64,000 nt of DNA, taken from the NCBI GenBank assembly GCA_039583875.1, contig CM077151.1, forward strand, positions 109,944,609 to 110,008,608, written 5' to 3'. The notes below the pieces were generated by a model that worked only from the letters and a program-made list of their open reading frames with translations, searched no databases and was not told the DNA's origin. The position numbers and the translations under genes are program-made. Positions 46,300-57,601 of the stretch are shown one piece after another (within the stretch, counting starts at the first letter, position 1; every line of letters starts with the position of its first letter). Origin of the DNA: Platanthera guangdongensis. Its lineage: Eukaryota; Streptophyta; Magnoliopsida; Asparagales; Orchidaceae.

Positions 46300-49200
46300 T
46301 GTAAGACCCCTTTTTTGCAAAACCAACAGGGTCTTATGCCCAGAACCGCCGCTTTGCGGTGACCCAAACACGCCCAGAAAGGTCGTCACTACAAAATGCC
46401 AATCCTGCCAGCCATACCAATCGCAGAAGAGAAGAGTAAGTACAAGAGTAAAAGAAACTAAAATGTTGGTCCATAGAAATCACTTGAACATAAAATAAAT
46501 CCCCATGAAGGGAGAGTCTACAGTAACGATAAATCATGTACTAATAAAAAAGGCTCCTGCCCGATACATCATGATCCTCACTACAAGTCACTCAATGTAG
46601 AAGCAAATCTATAATGACTACTAATGATTGGGACTTACTATCCCTGCTGTCTGAACTCTCATGCTAGACTGTCCTATCTCCAAGCGCACCGACCTCTGGG
46701 GCTACATCTCCAGGTACGGCTCCACGATCCCCTAAAATGATTTGGTCAACGACCGTTAGTCTAAAAGACTAAGTTCTATCATCCCCCACCCCTCACCCAT
46801 GGCTCCTAATCACCGAGCGGGGAGAAGGAAAGGGAAGGTATTTAAGGTGGAGAGTAACAAAGGTAAGCATGTGACAGTGAAACTAGTCTATCATGAGTAT
46901 ATAATCACAACAAGTATAAGCAAACAGTTGTAGATAAGCAATAAGAGTATACGCATGAACAATGTGAGCAAGTAAAGTACAAGAAGGTAAACTAAGTAAG
47001 TAACCATGATCTATAAGAATGCCCATACAAACCTATAGTCTAAGGGGTCATTTTGCAAGGCCTATTGTATAAAGAGTCCCATAACAATTTATACAATAGG
47101 TGTCAAGGGTTATATGCAATGGTTATGCTATGTCATGCAAGTATGCTATGGTATGAACATGCAAGTGAAACTCATGCACCCGATTCTGTGCACACAGACC
47201 TTTAGTTCCGAATTTCTGGAGCCTAACCTCCTAGGATACCTCCGTAGTGGCAAACAGAAGCGGTGGGTTGGGCCTAGCCCACCTCTAAACCAGTATCCGT
47301 AATACCAGTCAGACCTATCGTACGCCTCAACACTGGTGCTCTAAGCGGATCTCCTGCATACTCCTGTCGGGTGGCGCATCAGACTTTATTTGGCTAAGTG
47401 CAAAACCACACTTGCCGAGTCAACGTATTGGTGTCGGTGCGATGATGCTCCAATACCGAAGACCCACCGCCTTATACTTATGAACATGCAATATTAATGT
47501 ATTTTCCTATCGAGCCGGAGTTCCCCGGACCATCCCGTCCGTCACAAAACCATCCGAGCCATCGGCTCGCAGGGCTAACCTTCTCATCACCAAACCACCG
47601 AGCCTATCGCTCGTGAAACCCAACCTAACTCCCACAACACCGGGGAGTGTTAGTGTAAGTGTAATCCTAGAGTATTTCTATTTACTCTTGTATTCCATTT
47701 AGTCTTACGGATTACGTTAACCTTGGATTGCCCAAGGCATTCCCTGTGAAGGGCTCTCATGGCACTAGGAAATACGATGGGCTGAAGCCCAAACTCCCTT
47801 TCACAAGGTACTTATTATTATTGGTATCTACCCATAATAAACCTCATTTAAGGTTAACTTAATCTAACCCCAGTGCATTTTGTCTCTTTTCTCTCTCCAT
47901 AGGAAGGACGATGTTTCATCGATCCCAAGCACCATTTAACACCAGTCAACCCAATTCTTCCACATCATGACTCCTAAAGATGAACTCATTTTCACTTCAC
48001 CAAACTCTGTAAACTATTAACCCCATCTCCCTATGTCCATTCCACATGTTATCATAATTTCCGCAGTTTTACTAAATGCAGACCCATCTAAGTTATATGA
48101 TGTACATGACAGGATGTACTTCATATTTTCATCCAAAGGCCCTAGATAATTATTGTGGGTCTATAATGACACATTTAGCCTAACTCCAGAAACTTGTAAT
48201 TTTCCAAATTAATTTGGCATTTATTTAATTTTCCCAAAAGTTAGGCCATGGGTAATTTGGAACATTATGTACTAGATTTCCTTAAGTTATGGCTACCCAC
48301 AAATTATGAACACTATATGATGCAAAAATAACAGAGAATACTAAGTTTCACAAACTTTCATAAAAGTATCAGCCCCTAAATAATTAATTTAAAATGAATA
48401 CAATAAATAGAATTAAAGAGAGAAGTACCTCAAAATATTATCCAAAATTACACAAAAATTACCAGTGCTTTAATATGATCATAAATCATCACTGACTAAG
48501 TTTCATAACATTCTAAGTTAGTTTAACCATGATTTTATCAAAATCACCCATAATTGCAACATAAAGATTATAACTACAAGTATGAGCTAATTTCTTCCAA
48601 ACATCCTACAATACATTCTAGAGACTCATATTGTTATAAAAAACTCTTCTACCAAAATTTCATAAGGATCCAAGGTCATATGACCCTTCAATAACTTCAC
48701 ATAATGTATAGGACTAAACTATCCCAAATTGGTTTAAGTTGTGTGCCTAAGTCTAAATGTCACTGAATTCCGTGCTAGAGCTATTTACCATCCTAGGATT
48801 ACATGGACTAAATCCCAAGTCCATATATAGATATATCACACCATGACCTTCACAAACCCCAAAGTTCAACCTTAGGGTTTGAACTAGGGTCCTAGGGCAA
48901 ATACACCATAATCCACCCTAAACTTCATGTGAGGGTGTTTAAACTAACTTTGGGGCTCTGTCCAAAGTCCCAACCCCTTTGGTTGAGAATTGGCCCATCC
49001 ATGCCCCAAGCTCACTCTTGCCCTAATTAACCCTTAAAGGGACACATTTTGGTCTCACCAAAGCCTATTCAAATCAAACCCAATTGGTCTGGAATTTTCA
49101 TCATAGTCATGCCATGACCCTAAGAGACATGCACCAAAATTTTGGTGGGTTTAGATGTCATTAGACCCCTTAAATAATTCATACATGGTTTATTAAATTT

Positions 49201-50828
49201 CTGAAAAAACTTTAGGAAAATATTTTCCAAAATTCCCATTTTTGTATATATTATATGTATAGGTAAGAGTGACCCCCAACCAAAATTTCAAGTCATTTGG
49301 AAGGATGGATTGATGGGGGCACTCAAAATAATCTCTGATCAAGCCTAGATATAGACCTCACCAAAATTGAGTGTTGTGGTCTGATCTAAACACCAAATTG
49401 GTTCAAACAAAATTTAAAATAAACTAGACTTGTAGGACTACAACTTCCATGTAGACTACTTTTACTGTAGGGGAACCTAAGTATTTTAAATATTTAATTT
49501 AAGGCAGCCCAATAATTGTGACAGAAAATGAAATAAAATGAATTAATATATGATCATTGCACGAATCTTAAAGCATAATAGGATGGCCATGGTATCGTCT
49601 TCTTCTTCCAGCCAAAGGCCGTGATTTCACCGACCTGGATCATATTCCAAGTCCATTTGTCAGCCAACCGGCCACCTCCCTGGCCGGCCACCACCGCCAC
49701 TACCTGTATTGAGGTGGGGGCTATCGCCGGGCAGCGGCACGGCCGGTTTTCGGCGAATCCGAGATGTAGAAAACATCGAAAATTCTGAAATTTTACTCTC
49801 CCAATCGGGCTTAATTGAGCCTGATTTCTCTCCTAAATGATCTAAGATTCTAGCCCATGAAGAAAGGAGTAGAGGAGGACCATAGTGGAGGGTTGTTTCC
49901 TTGCCGATCGTCGGGTTGCCATGGATGGTGGTGGCGCCGCTCGGTGTTCTGCTACAACACAACCAAATTGCTCGGCTCCTTCAACGGGATTGTGGAAACG
50001 ATTGCTATGGATCCAGGGATGCTTTTAAGATTGCTAAACAAGAAAGGGGAGTGGCTATGGCATCAATGCCATTAATGGCCATTGAAGGCTCATTTCGGCC
50101 AAGGTGTGTTCACTGCACCCAGCCAATGAAAAGGGCTGGAAAGTCCCTTGATCTCCACTTAATTGACCATGGAGGAAGATTCCAGCAAGAAGAGATGTCC
50201 TTTGTCCTTCCAAGCCATGAATGGCCTTTACTCCCCACTTTCTCTCTCCTCCATTAAAGGGGAAAATGGAGCTTTTCTCTCTCCTAGTCATCAAGGACGA
50301 AATTGATGACTACTCCAGCCTAATGGCACCCCACCAAATCATATATTATTCATGGAAACATGGTTAGCCTAAGGGGGATTGGGCTTGAGCTTGAGTTAGC
50401 CCATTTGAGCTAGTTTGAACTATTTTAAGGATTGAGTTGACCTTAGTGAAATTGGCCTACCCTAAGGTCTAGGAACACTTAGGGGGTTGGTTAGGCACCT
50501 TGTAGGCCACCTTATTTAGGGCACTTTGACCACTTTAGGGCTAGGGTTGACTTTGGTCAACTTGACCTTTTTAGTTGACCCCAATGGTTCCATGGTGACA
50601 CAATGAACCTTCTAAAGGGATAGTGATGTTGTGGTGGGGTCAAAGAGTCATGGTAAAGCCCTATGGTCACCCCTAAACTAGTAATTGGAATTCTGCTATT
50701 TGCAGACCAAGGTGGTTCACACTCTAATTCCCATGTTCACCCCAATCTTTTGGTACTCCCTAGGATTTTGTGATGACCCAGTCGTGACAAAACCATCCTA
50801 GGGGTCTTGAAGTCCGAGGTATGTTATA
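46300..50828 (-). mobile_element. Gypsy J: 4.5-kb solo LTR with target-site duplication
   Basis: CATAG occurs at 46295-46299 and at 50829-50833. Between them the plus strand begins TGTAAGACCCC and ends GGTATGTTATA, where TACA would be expected, so one C to T change. No internal region, PBS or PPT is found, and there is only one LTR. The last third matches LTR H (from 49505). It is minus oriented by analogy to E, G and K. The 4.5 kb contains no supported gene; 46745-47660 is mixed-composition, 47700-49560 AT-rich, and 49560-50330 GC-richer with short frames only. Confidence 0.8.
50425..50590. promoter_or_regulatory. W-box-like TTGAC cluster in LTR J
   Basis: About seven TTGAC or GTCAA motifs occur, including TTGACTTTGGTCAACTTGAC. 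It is the counterpart of the cluster in LTR H. Confidence 0.5.
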
Positions 50829-50833
50829 CATAG

Positions 50834-51808
50834 ACTCTGGAATGGTTGATTGAAGTGGTTGTACAATCAAGCACTTGTAGCTAATGCTCTTGGGTTAATA
50901 TGGTATTTGGCTCGTTTCAAGTGTTGAAATGATAAGAATAATTATTGGGGTTTTGAGTGAAATTGGCCCTGTGGGAGTATGATAAACAGTTTGTTGGAAA
51001 ACATTAATGGGCATGATGGTAACTTGTGTAATGGAACAAGTATGCAAGAAGAAGTGATGCTCTGTAAATGAATTATCTTTGTGTGGATGTAATCATCGTG
51101 ATGAAAGCATAATGGTTGGTGGATGCTTGATCCTTGAACGAAAACGAAAGGGGTTGACGAATGATCATGAGGTGCGTCAAATAAGGAAATATAACATGGT
51201 CCACTACTGTGAGGTGTGTTTCCTTACGGGAAGCAGTGTGGATTGTATATTGTATAATGCGGGTTGTCACCTTTGATGATGATGAACCCTTAAGGGCCTT
51301 GGGGAACGAGAATGTGAAAGGGTGTAAGTGCAGGTGTTTGACCGCACTCGATTGGTAATGATGAAAAGAGATATAGGCCGATTGGGCTTGTTCCTCGGTG
51401 TTCACTTCCCGAGGTTCCTTCCATGCCAAGTGGAAGGTTGGGCTTGGTCCTTGGGTGACATGTTCCCATAGGCTTCTTCCGTACCACATTGATGTGAAAT
51501 TGCATGTGGTGTGACTCGACACGCAATACCGTAATCCTGGGTTAAGGATAGTATGGTAGGTCTACGGGCTCGCTAGTCGTCATACCGACGGGAGTTGACA
51601 GATAGACCTTGGGCAGTGGGGCTTGGTCCTCGGTGGTCATTCTTGAGGCTCCTTTCGTGCCATGTGGATGATTTAGCTTGGTCTTGTGCTGATGAACTCC
51701 CATAGGCTCCTTCCGTGCCGCGACATCGGCCAGTTGGACTTGGTCCTCGGTGCATATCTACCCGAGGCTCCTTCTGGGCTGCTGTATGCATGTGGGCTCC
51801 GCTGTTGT
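50834..51808 (+). repeat. Gypsy I 3' LTR, continuation
   Basis: It is continuous with 46299 after removing J and one CATAG. It is cut at 51808 by copia A. The block 51350-51780 has repeated GGCTCCTTCCGTGCC/CCTCGGTG...CCCGAGG units, in a style seen in other gypsy LTR 3' halves. The LTR terminus is not in the window. Confidence 0.65.
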
Positions 51809-53625
51809 TGTTGGATCCCTAGTTGGATTTGGGCTAGGTTAACTAATCTAGGATGTTTGACCCAACATGTATAGCTAGGGTCATGTTGGTGTCCTAGAGT
51901 CTAGGCCATGTCCTTAGAGTCAATACTATATGGACCAGCCATCAACATACTGCAAAGGACTCAAGACTTAGAGAAATTTCAAAGACTCAGAAAATGAGTT
52001 CGACGTTTGTCGAACTCAGGTCGACGAAAGTCATGCTCAGCTTGACGAACTTAGAGAAAATTCTCTGAGCTGAGCTCGATGATCTTGGTTCTCAGGTCGA
52101 CGATCTCTGGACACTATACTTCAACATTCCAAGTCCAGAATTCCTTTCTCTGATCTCCAATCGACGAAGTTAGAATATCAGGTCGACGATTTATGGATGC
52201 TCTACTTCAAATATTCTAAGTCCAGAATCATACTCCAGTCGACGAATTCATGTTCTCAGCTCGACGAACTTAATTCTCAGATCGACGATTTCTGGGCACT
52301 TTACTTCAAACATTCTTAAGTCCAAGAAACATTTCACTGAACTCCAGTCGACGAAGTTAGAATCTCAGCTCGACGATCTTGATGCACAGAATTGCCAAGG
52401 TTCTTTAGAAAGCAGTTATCTGTTCTTAGGTCGACGATCTTGGATCTCAGCTCGACTAACAACTATTATCTGGTCGACGAACATAACTTCTCAGCTCGAC
52501 GAACTCTGGACCCAGGTCGACGAATTCTGTTCTTTGGTTGACGATTTCTGTGCAGCTCCAGATATGGACTTTTCCTCTCCTTTGTCCTTAGTTTATTGCA
52601 GTAATTCCTGAATAATCAATGCTTAAATGTTCTCTGAATATTACCGTTAGAATCAAGCTTTGATTACGGTCTTCATCAGGATTATTACTTGCCGCTTTTC
52701 AATGGAATAGTTGGGGAAATCATTTAATGCAGACATTCTCAAGGCCGTCAACAATCAATGCTAAAACTAATTCAAAATTCAGAAGGAAGATTTCATGGAA
52801 AATATAAAAAGGATTTTTCCTTCTTCCTTCGTAGAGGAAAAAAAAAGAAAAACAGAGGAACAAGGAGATCAGGAATTTTTGAAAAAGAGACCAAGCAACA
52901 CACAGGGCAATAACACAGTGAAGAAACAAGAAGCCCTAGACCAGAGAAATCATAGAAGCTGAAGAAGAAGAAGAACAACCATTCAAAATCAAGAGTCTTT
53001 TTCTTTCTTCATTCCAGGATTCCTTAGAGGAAAACAAATACTCTATCAGTCAAGAAGTTCCTGGATACCTTCTGGTCAAGGCTGAAATATTGAAGACCTA
53101 CTCACCCTGCAACAAAGCTCCAACCTTCCTAAACAAATCAATATCTCAGGGGGAGACTTTGTTAACATCAAAGATCCACTAAATCTTCTCAGTTGTACTT
53201 GACAAAGAGAAGACAACATCACTCTCTCATCCCCCCACTGTAAAAAGGGTTCTTTAACTCCCTTTAAAAGTTATTCCTGGTTGCAAGTCACCTGATCAAA
53301 AGACTTGAGATTGGTTTTTGAGCACCTGATCAAAAGCTCATTGGTGGCAGTCACCTGATCAAAAACCTGAGTGGATTCCTACCAGGATGGTAGAAGAGTG
53401 GATGTACCTAGGTTGGGGAACCACTATAAAAGTCTTGTGTTGTCTGGTTGCCATCTTTTTCTTTTTATTCTTGTTGTGGCTGTGCTAGTTAGTTCATATT
53501 TGCTGTGCCTGTGGTAGATTATTTTATCTTAGAACTGATTTTTATTTACAGCAAAAAGCCTTAAAAGTTTCAAGATACTCTATTCACCCCCCTCTAGAGT
53601 ATATCAGATCTAACCCTAACTTTCA
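51809..53625 (+). repeat. Copia A 5' LTR
   Basis: The LTR is 1817 bases, TGTTGGATCCCTAG...AACTTTCA. It has a TCGACGAA array (51990-52550), a TATA box TATAAAAA (52803-52810), the conserved U5 block (53399-53440) and the TTCACCCCCCTCTAGAG end. It is inserted in LTR I; GTTGT (51804-51808) is the candidate target-site copy. It is related to LTR L. Confidence 0.9.
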
Positions 53626-53627
53626 AT

Positions 53628-53641
53628 TGGTATCAGAGCTG
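53628..53641 (+). promoter_or_regulatory. Primer-binding site of A
   Basis: TGGTATCAGAGCTG, two bases after the LTR end, matches initiator tRNA-Met. Confidence 0.9.
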
Positions 53642-53729
53642 GTTCCTTTGGTTGTACAAGCTATCCCTTGAACCAAAAGATCCTGTGTTAGATCTGATCT
53701 TATATTTCTATTAAGATTGTATTCACAGC

Positions 53730-53851
53730 ATGATACAGAACAAAGATTATACAAGCACCAGACCTCCAGTGTGCAACTTAAATAAGTTTGTCATCTAGAA
53801 GGCAAGAATAAAACTTTATATGAATTCTATTGATGAGGACATCTACAACTC
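53730..53851 (+). pseudogene. gag: Copia A gag, 5' end, cut by B
   Basis: ATG at 53730 opens a frame nearly the same as the first 40 residues of B gag (QNKDY.STRPPVCNL, YMNSIDEDI). It carries one in-frame TAG near 53798-53800. It is cut at 53851 by the B 5' LTR; AACTC (53847-53851) is the expected left target-site copy. The remainder of A lies beyond the window. Confidence 0.85.
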
Positions 53852-55444
53852 TGTTGGAACACCCTATTACTAATTTGGGTCAGGATCACTATGTCTCTAG
53901 GAAACCTGTTTTTGACCTCATTGTATAGATCTAAAGGTCAATTAGGATTGAGTCTAAGGGTTAGTAGTTAGGTTTGGAAGCTGCTCTGAAGACCAAGGTT
54001 TTTCAGTTTGGAGACTAAGTCATTTCGTCGAGCTCAGTACGACGAATCGTCGAACTCCAATCGACGATCGTCTAGCTCAACTTCGATGGATCGTCGAACT
54101 CCATTCGACGATCGCTGAGCTCAACTTCAACAAATCGTCGAACTCCATTCGATGATCTTCGAGCTCAGTTCGACGATCTTGACTCCAGTATTGCTTCTCT
54201 ATCTCTGAGCTCAGTTCGACGATAGTTGAGCTCAGATCGACGATCTCTGTTGCTGTCTAAATCCAAATCACTGAGCTCAGTTCGACGATAGTAGAGCTCA
54301 GTTCGATGTTTTTCTGAAGAGCTAAAAGATTTTCAAGATTCAAATTCAGAACAGTTAGGGAGTTATTCTCAGCAATTAATTCAGAAGATTTTGTAACCAT
54401 TTTCATTTATTCTGGACCAAGTTTCAAGGGATTATCAAGGAATGTTTCTTTGGACTTTCCCCCAGAAGACAATTGCAATTAAGGAGTCAATTAATGACAG
54501 GCTAACGACTATTCTTGACAGAGTATCATTTTCTATTCAGAACCAGGGAATAAAACACAAGATTTTTGAATCTCTCAAACAACACAGATAAGCAGAACAA
54601 GTAGAACAAGAAGAAAACATTCTCTGAACAACATCTTTCTCAACACCAACTGTTCACAAGAGAAAAAGAGAAAGAGTTGTAGACATTCTCTGTCTAAAAG
54701 AATTCATACAAGAACACACAACCAAGGAGATCAACCATCTGAAATCTTCTGATCTCTTTTGATTCAAGTGTTTAAGGCCAACATCATTCAAGACTCCAGA
54801 CACCTAACATTTCAGCTGTTGCTGAAATCATCATTTGCTGGAGATCAACTTCTGAAGGCCTATCACCCTATAATAAAGCTTCATTTCCTGAACATCTCAA
54901 GAACTCAGGGGGAGCTTTGACAACATCAAAATCCACATAGTATTCTCAGCTGCTTTGAGAAAGAGAAGACTTCCATCACTCTCTCATCCCCATCTCTGTA
55001 AAGGGTTTTTCAAACTCCCTTCAAAAGTTTGTGCTTGGTTTTTGAGCACCTTATCAAAAGCTCATTGGTGGCAAGACACCTGATCAAAAAATCTGTTTTG
55101 GTTTTTGAGCACCTTATCAAAAGCTCATTGGTGTCCAGGATACCTGATAAAATCATCCTGCAGTGGATTCCTACCTAGGGTGGTAGAAGAGTGGATGTAC
55201 CCAAGTTTATGGGAACCGCTATAGCTCCTTGTGTCTTCTGGCTTGCTTATCTTTATTTTTGTTTCTGGCTGTGATTGATCTGTGATTAGTTCCTTTTGTA
55301 GATTGTAATTAGATAGCTGCTGTGATTAGATTTAATATTTGCTTCCCTGTTCACTCAGATTACAACAACTGTTGTAAAAAGTTTTTAAGCACCATACTCT
55401 ATTCACCCCCCTCTAGAGTATATCAGATCTAGCTCACACTTTCA
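53852..55444 (+). repeat. Copia B 5' LTR
   Basis: The LTR is 1593 bases, TGTTGGAACACC...CACTTTCA. The array is at 54025-54310, a TATA-like AATAAAAC near 54549, the U5 block at 55191-55234 and the TTCACCCCCCTCTAGAG end at 55401-55420. Confidence 0.95.
54025..54310. repeat. U3 ATCGTCGAAC/TCGACGAT array of B LTR
   Basis: Units of ATCGTCGAACTCCATTCGAC and GAGCTCAGTTCGACGATC form inverted pairs. The 10-mer TCGACGATCG at 54061-54070 also occurs in gag (57225), in the pol-ORF3 spacer (reverse complement, 60961) and in gypsy LTR E (2237). Confidence 0.95.
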
Positions 55445-55446
55445 AT

Positions 55447-55458
55447 TGGTATCATAGC
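55447..55458 (+). promoter_or_regulatory. Primer-binding site of B
   Basis: TGGTATCATAGC differs by one base from TGGTATCAGAGC and lies two bases after the LTR. Confidence 0.85.
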
Positions 55459-55575
55459 GAGGTTGGTTAAATATACCACACCTTGGTGGTTGCACAGGCT
55501 AACACCTGAACCCAAAGATTCCTAGTTAGATCTGTTTTCTTTTGATTTTATAGTTAGATTATTTCTTCACAAATC

Positions 55576-57591
55576 ATGGCCCAAAACAAAGATTATGCTA
55601 GCACCAGACCTCCAGTGTGCAATCTGTCTAAGTTTGCACTTTGGAAAGCAAGGATTAGATTATACATGAATTCTATTGACGAGGATATTTTTAATTCGGT
55701 TTTGACAGTTTGTCCAAGACCTCCAGAGAACACAAGCACAAATGTTGTTCCACCTCCATCAGGAACAGATGCTGATATCAAGAAGTGGAAGGTAGCTGAT
55801 GCAAAGGCTATGAATATCTTAGCCCAGACCATGTCTGATGACATCTTTCAAAAGGTGGCTGAATGTAATTCAGCAAAGGAAATCTGGGATAAACTCTCTG
55901 AAATAGTCTCAGGCTCAGCTGATGAGAGAAAGGACAGGAGATCCCACCTCATATCCCAATATGAGAACTTCAAGAAGGGAGAAGCTGAGTCAGTTGGAGA
56001 TATGTATAATAGACTCAGTCTAATAGTCAATGAACTCAAGACTTTGGATAAGGAGATCTCACTGACTGAACTTAATGACAAAATCCTAATGTGCTTCCCA
56101 AGCACTTGGGATTCAAGAATCTGGCCAATCAAGGATGCCAGAAGTCTGAATGAGATCACCACAGAAGCTCTTTTGGGTAAGCTCAAATCTTATGAGCTGC
56201 TCATTAAGAACAGAGAAGAAGAGCAGAAGGCTGCCTCACCAGCCACAAGAAAAGAAAAGACAATAGCCTTCAAAGCAACTGAAGATCAGCCTGAAGATAA
56301 AGTCACAGGCAATGATGAGCTGCTCAGTCTATTGGCCAAAAGATTTTACAAGATGGCCAGAAAGGACTTCAGAAAGAGATCATACAAGGAGCATGATAAG
56401 CCAAGATATGATAAGTCAAATAATAAAGAAATTGTTTGCTTTGGTTGCAGGAAACCAGGGCACATTGTACCTGACTGTCCAGAGAACAAAAACAAGGACA
56501 GAAAGGATAAGAAAGAAAGAAGAAGAGATAAAGACTTCAAGAAGAATGACAATGACAAACCCTCCTCCAGCAAGAACAAACACACAAGGAAGGGATTTGT
56601 TGCTGAATCCTGGAGTGAGACTGAAGAGGAATCAGAAGCTTCATCCAGCTCCAGTGATGATGAAGATGATGCTGAAGAGAAGAAGTTCTGCATGATGGCA
56701 ATCAATGCCTCTCAACATAATTCAGATGCAGAAGACTCAGAGTCAGACTCAGAGACTGAACTTGAAGAGGACCAGGTAATTAGTTCTTTTGATTTCAATT
56801 CTGAGGACTTTAAGTCTGAGTTTAAAGCATTATGTTTAGACCTACTAAAATCTGAGAAGGAAATTATCTCTCTCAGAAATCAAGTGTCTGAACATAGTTC
56901 CTTAAAATCAGAAAATCTCAAACTCTCTGAGGAGTTGGAGTGCTGTAGGGAACAGATAGCTTCACTGAAAGGTGAGCTATCTGAGGCCAAGAAGCTTGAA
57001 GAATCCCTTAATGGGAGAAGTATCAAGCTGATGGACATCACAAGCACAGTGAACTCCAGATTCAATAGTACACTGGACTTGGTTGCTTCATCCAGCCAAC
57101 CTATAGTTCTAACAACCCCAATCAAGTTTATTTCTGATAAAGGGAAGGGAGTTGTAGAGGTAGCTAGGAAAAATTCTGATCTGCCTAAGAAAACTAAGTT
57201 CCAGCAGATATCGTTGAACGGAGCTCGACGATCGCCGAACGTAGATCGACGATCTCAGGAAAAATCACCGAACTCAGGTCGACGATCTCTAATTCCTGAA
57301 CTCTACCACAGTCGACCGTCGAATGGAGCTCGACGATCTGACCCAAGATCGTCGAACGCAGCTCCACGATCGTCGAACAGAGATCAGAGCTCTGGAAATT
57401 CTTTCAAGGGCAAATCAAAGTCCAATCCTAGGGGTCCTTCATCCCACAGCTTTAACCCTTATACTGAATGGATAATACCTCCAAGGAGATATCATCCTGA
57501 AGGTTATAAGAGTCAACCTGGGATGTCTTTTATTTCTGAGTTTAAAGGTTATCAACCTAGGCCCAAGGTAAACTGGGTCAAAAACAAGTGA
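55576..57591 (+). CDS. gag: Copia B gag (capsid/nucleocapsid), intact 671-residue frame
   Basis: Gag builds the virus-like particle and packages the RNA. ATG at 55576 is the first after the leader and matches the A start. Residues about 1-60 resemble the N-terminal gag segment of SIRE-type elements. About 65-215 is a UBN2-type capsid domain (CNSAKEIWDKLSEI, DMYNRLSLIVNELKTL). The CCHC knuckle CFGCRKPGHIVPDC is at residues 288-301, followed by a Lys/Asp-rich tract and an acidic Ser-rich region. A predicted coiled coil spans about 415-490. Residues about 545-605 are a repetitive NGARRS/NVDRRS/NSGRRS stretch encoded by the element's own palindrome array. It ends with TGA (57589-57591); pol follows in another frame. 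Confidence 0.9.
   Translation: MAQNKDYASTRPPVCNLSKFALWKARIRLYMNSIDEDIFNSVLTVCPRPPENTSTNVVPPPSGTDADIKKWKVADAKAMNILAQTMSDDIFQKVAECNSAKEIWDKLSEIVSGSADERKDRRSHLISQYENFKKGEAESVGDMYNRLSLIVNELKTLDKEISLTELNDKILMCFPSTWDSRIWPIKDARSLNEITTEALLGKLKSYELLIKNREEEQKAASPATRKEKTIAFKATEDQPEDKVTGNDELLSLLAKRFYKMARKDFRKRSYKEHDKPRYDKSNNKEIVCFGCRKPGHIVPDCPENKNKDRKDKKERRRDKDFKKNDNDKPSSSKNKHTRKGFVAESWSETEEESEASSSSSDDEDDAEEKKFCMMAINASQHNSDAEDSESDSETELEEDQVISSFDFNSEDFKSEFKALCLDLLKSEKEIISLRNQVSEHSSLKSENLKLSEELECCREQIASLKGELSEAKKLEESLNGRSIKLMDITSTVNSRFNSTLDLVASSSQPIVLTTPIKFISDKGKGVVEVARKNSDLPKKTKFQQISLNGARRSPNVDRRSQEKSPNSGRRSLIPELYHSRPSNGARRSDPRSSNAAPRSSNRDQSSGNSFKGKSKSNPRGPSSHSFNPYTEWIIPPRRYHPEGYKSQPGMSFISEFKGYQPRPKVNWVKNK
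57208..57385 (+). repeat. Palindrome array inside B gag coding sequence
   Basis: Units such as GAACGGAGCTCGACGATCG, with TCGACGATCG at 57225-57234, follow each other in frame and encode Asn-Gly-Ala-Arg-Arg-Ser-like repeats. They are the same units as in the U3 array and the spacer array of this element. Confidence 0.9.
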
Positions 57592-57601
57592 ATTATTTTA
57601 T

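Noticed and set aside
49660..50294. Open frames of 70-118 residues in LTR J
   Set aside because: Overlapping frames on both strands with no recognisable domain, inside a solo LTR.
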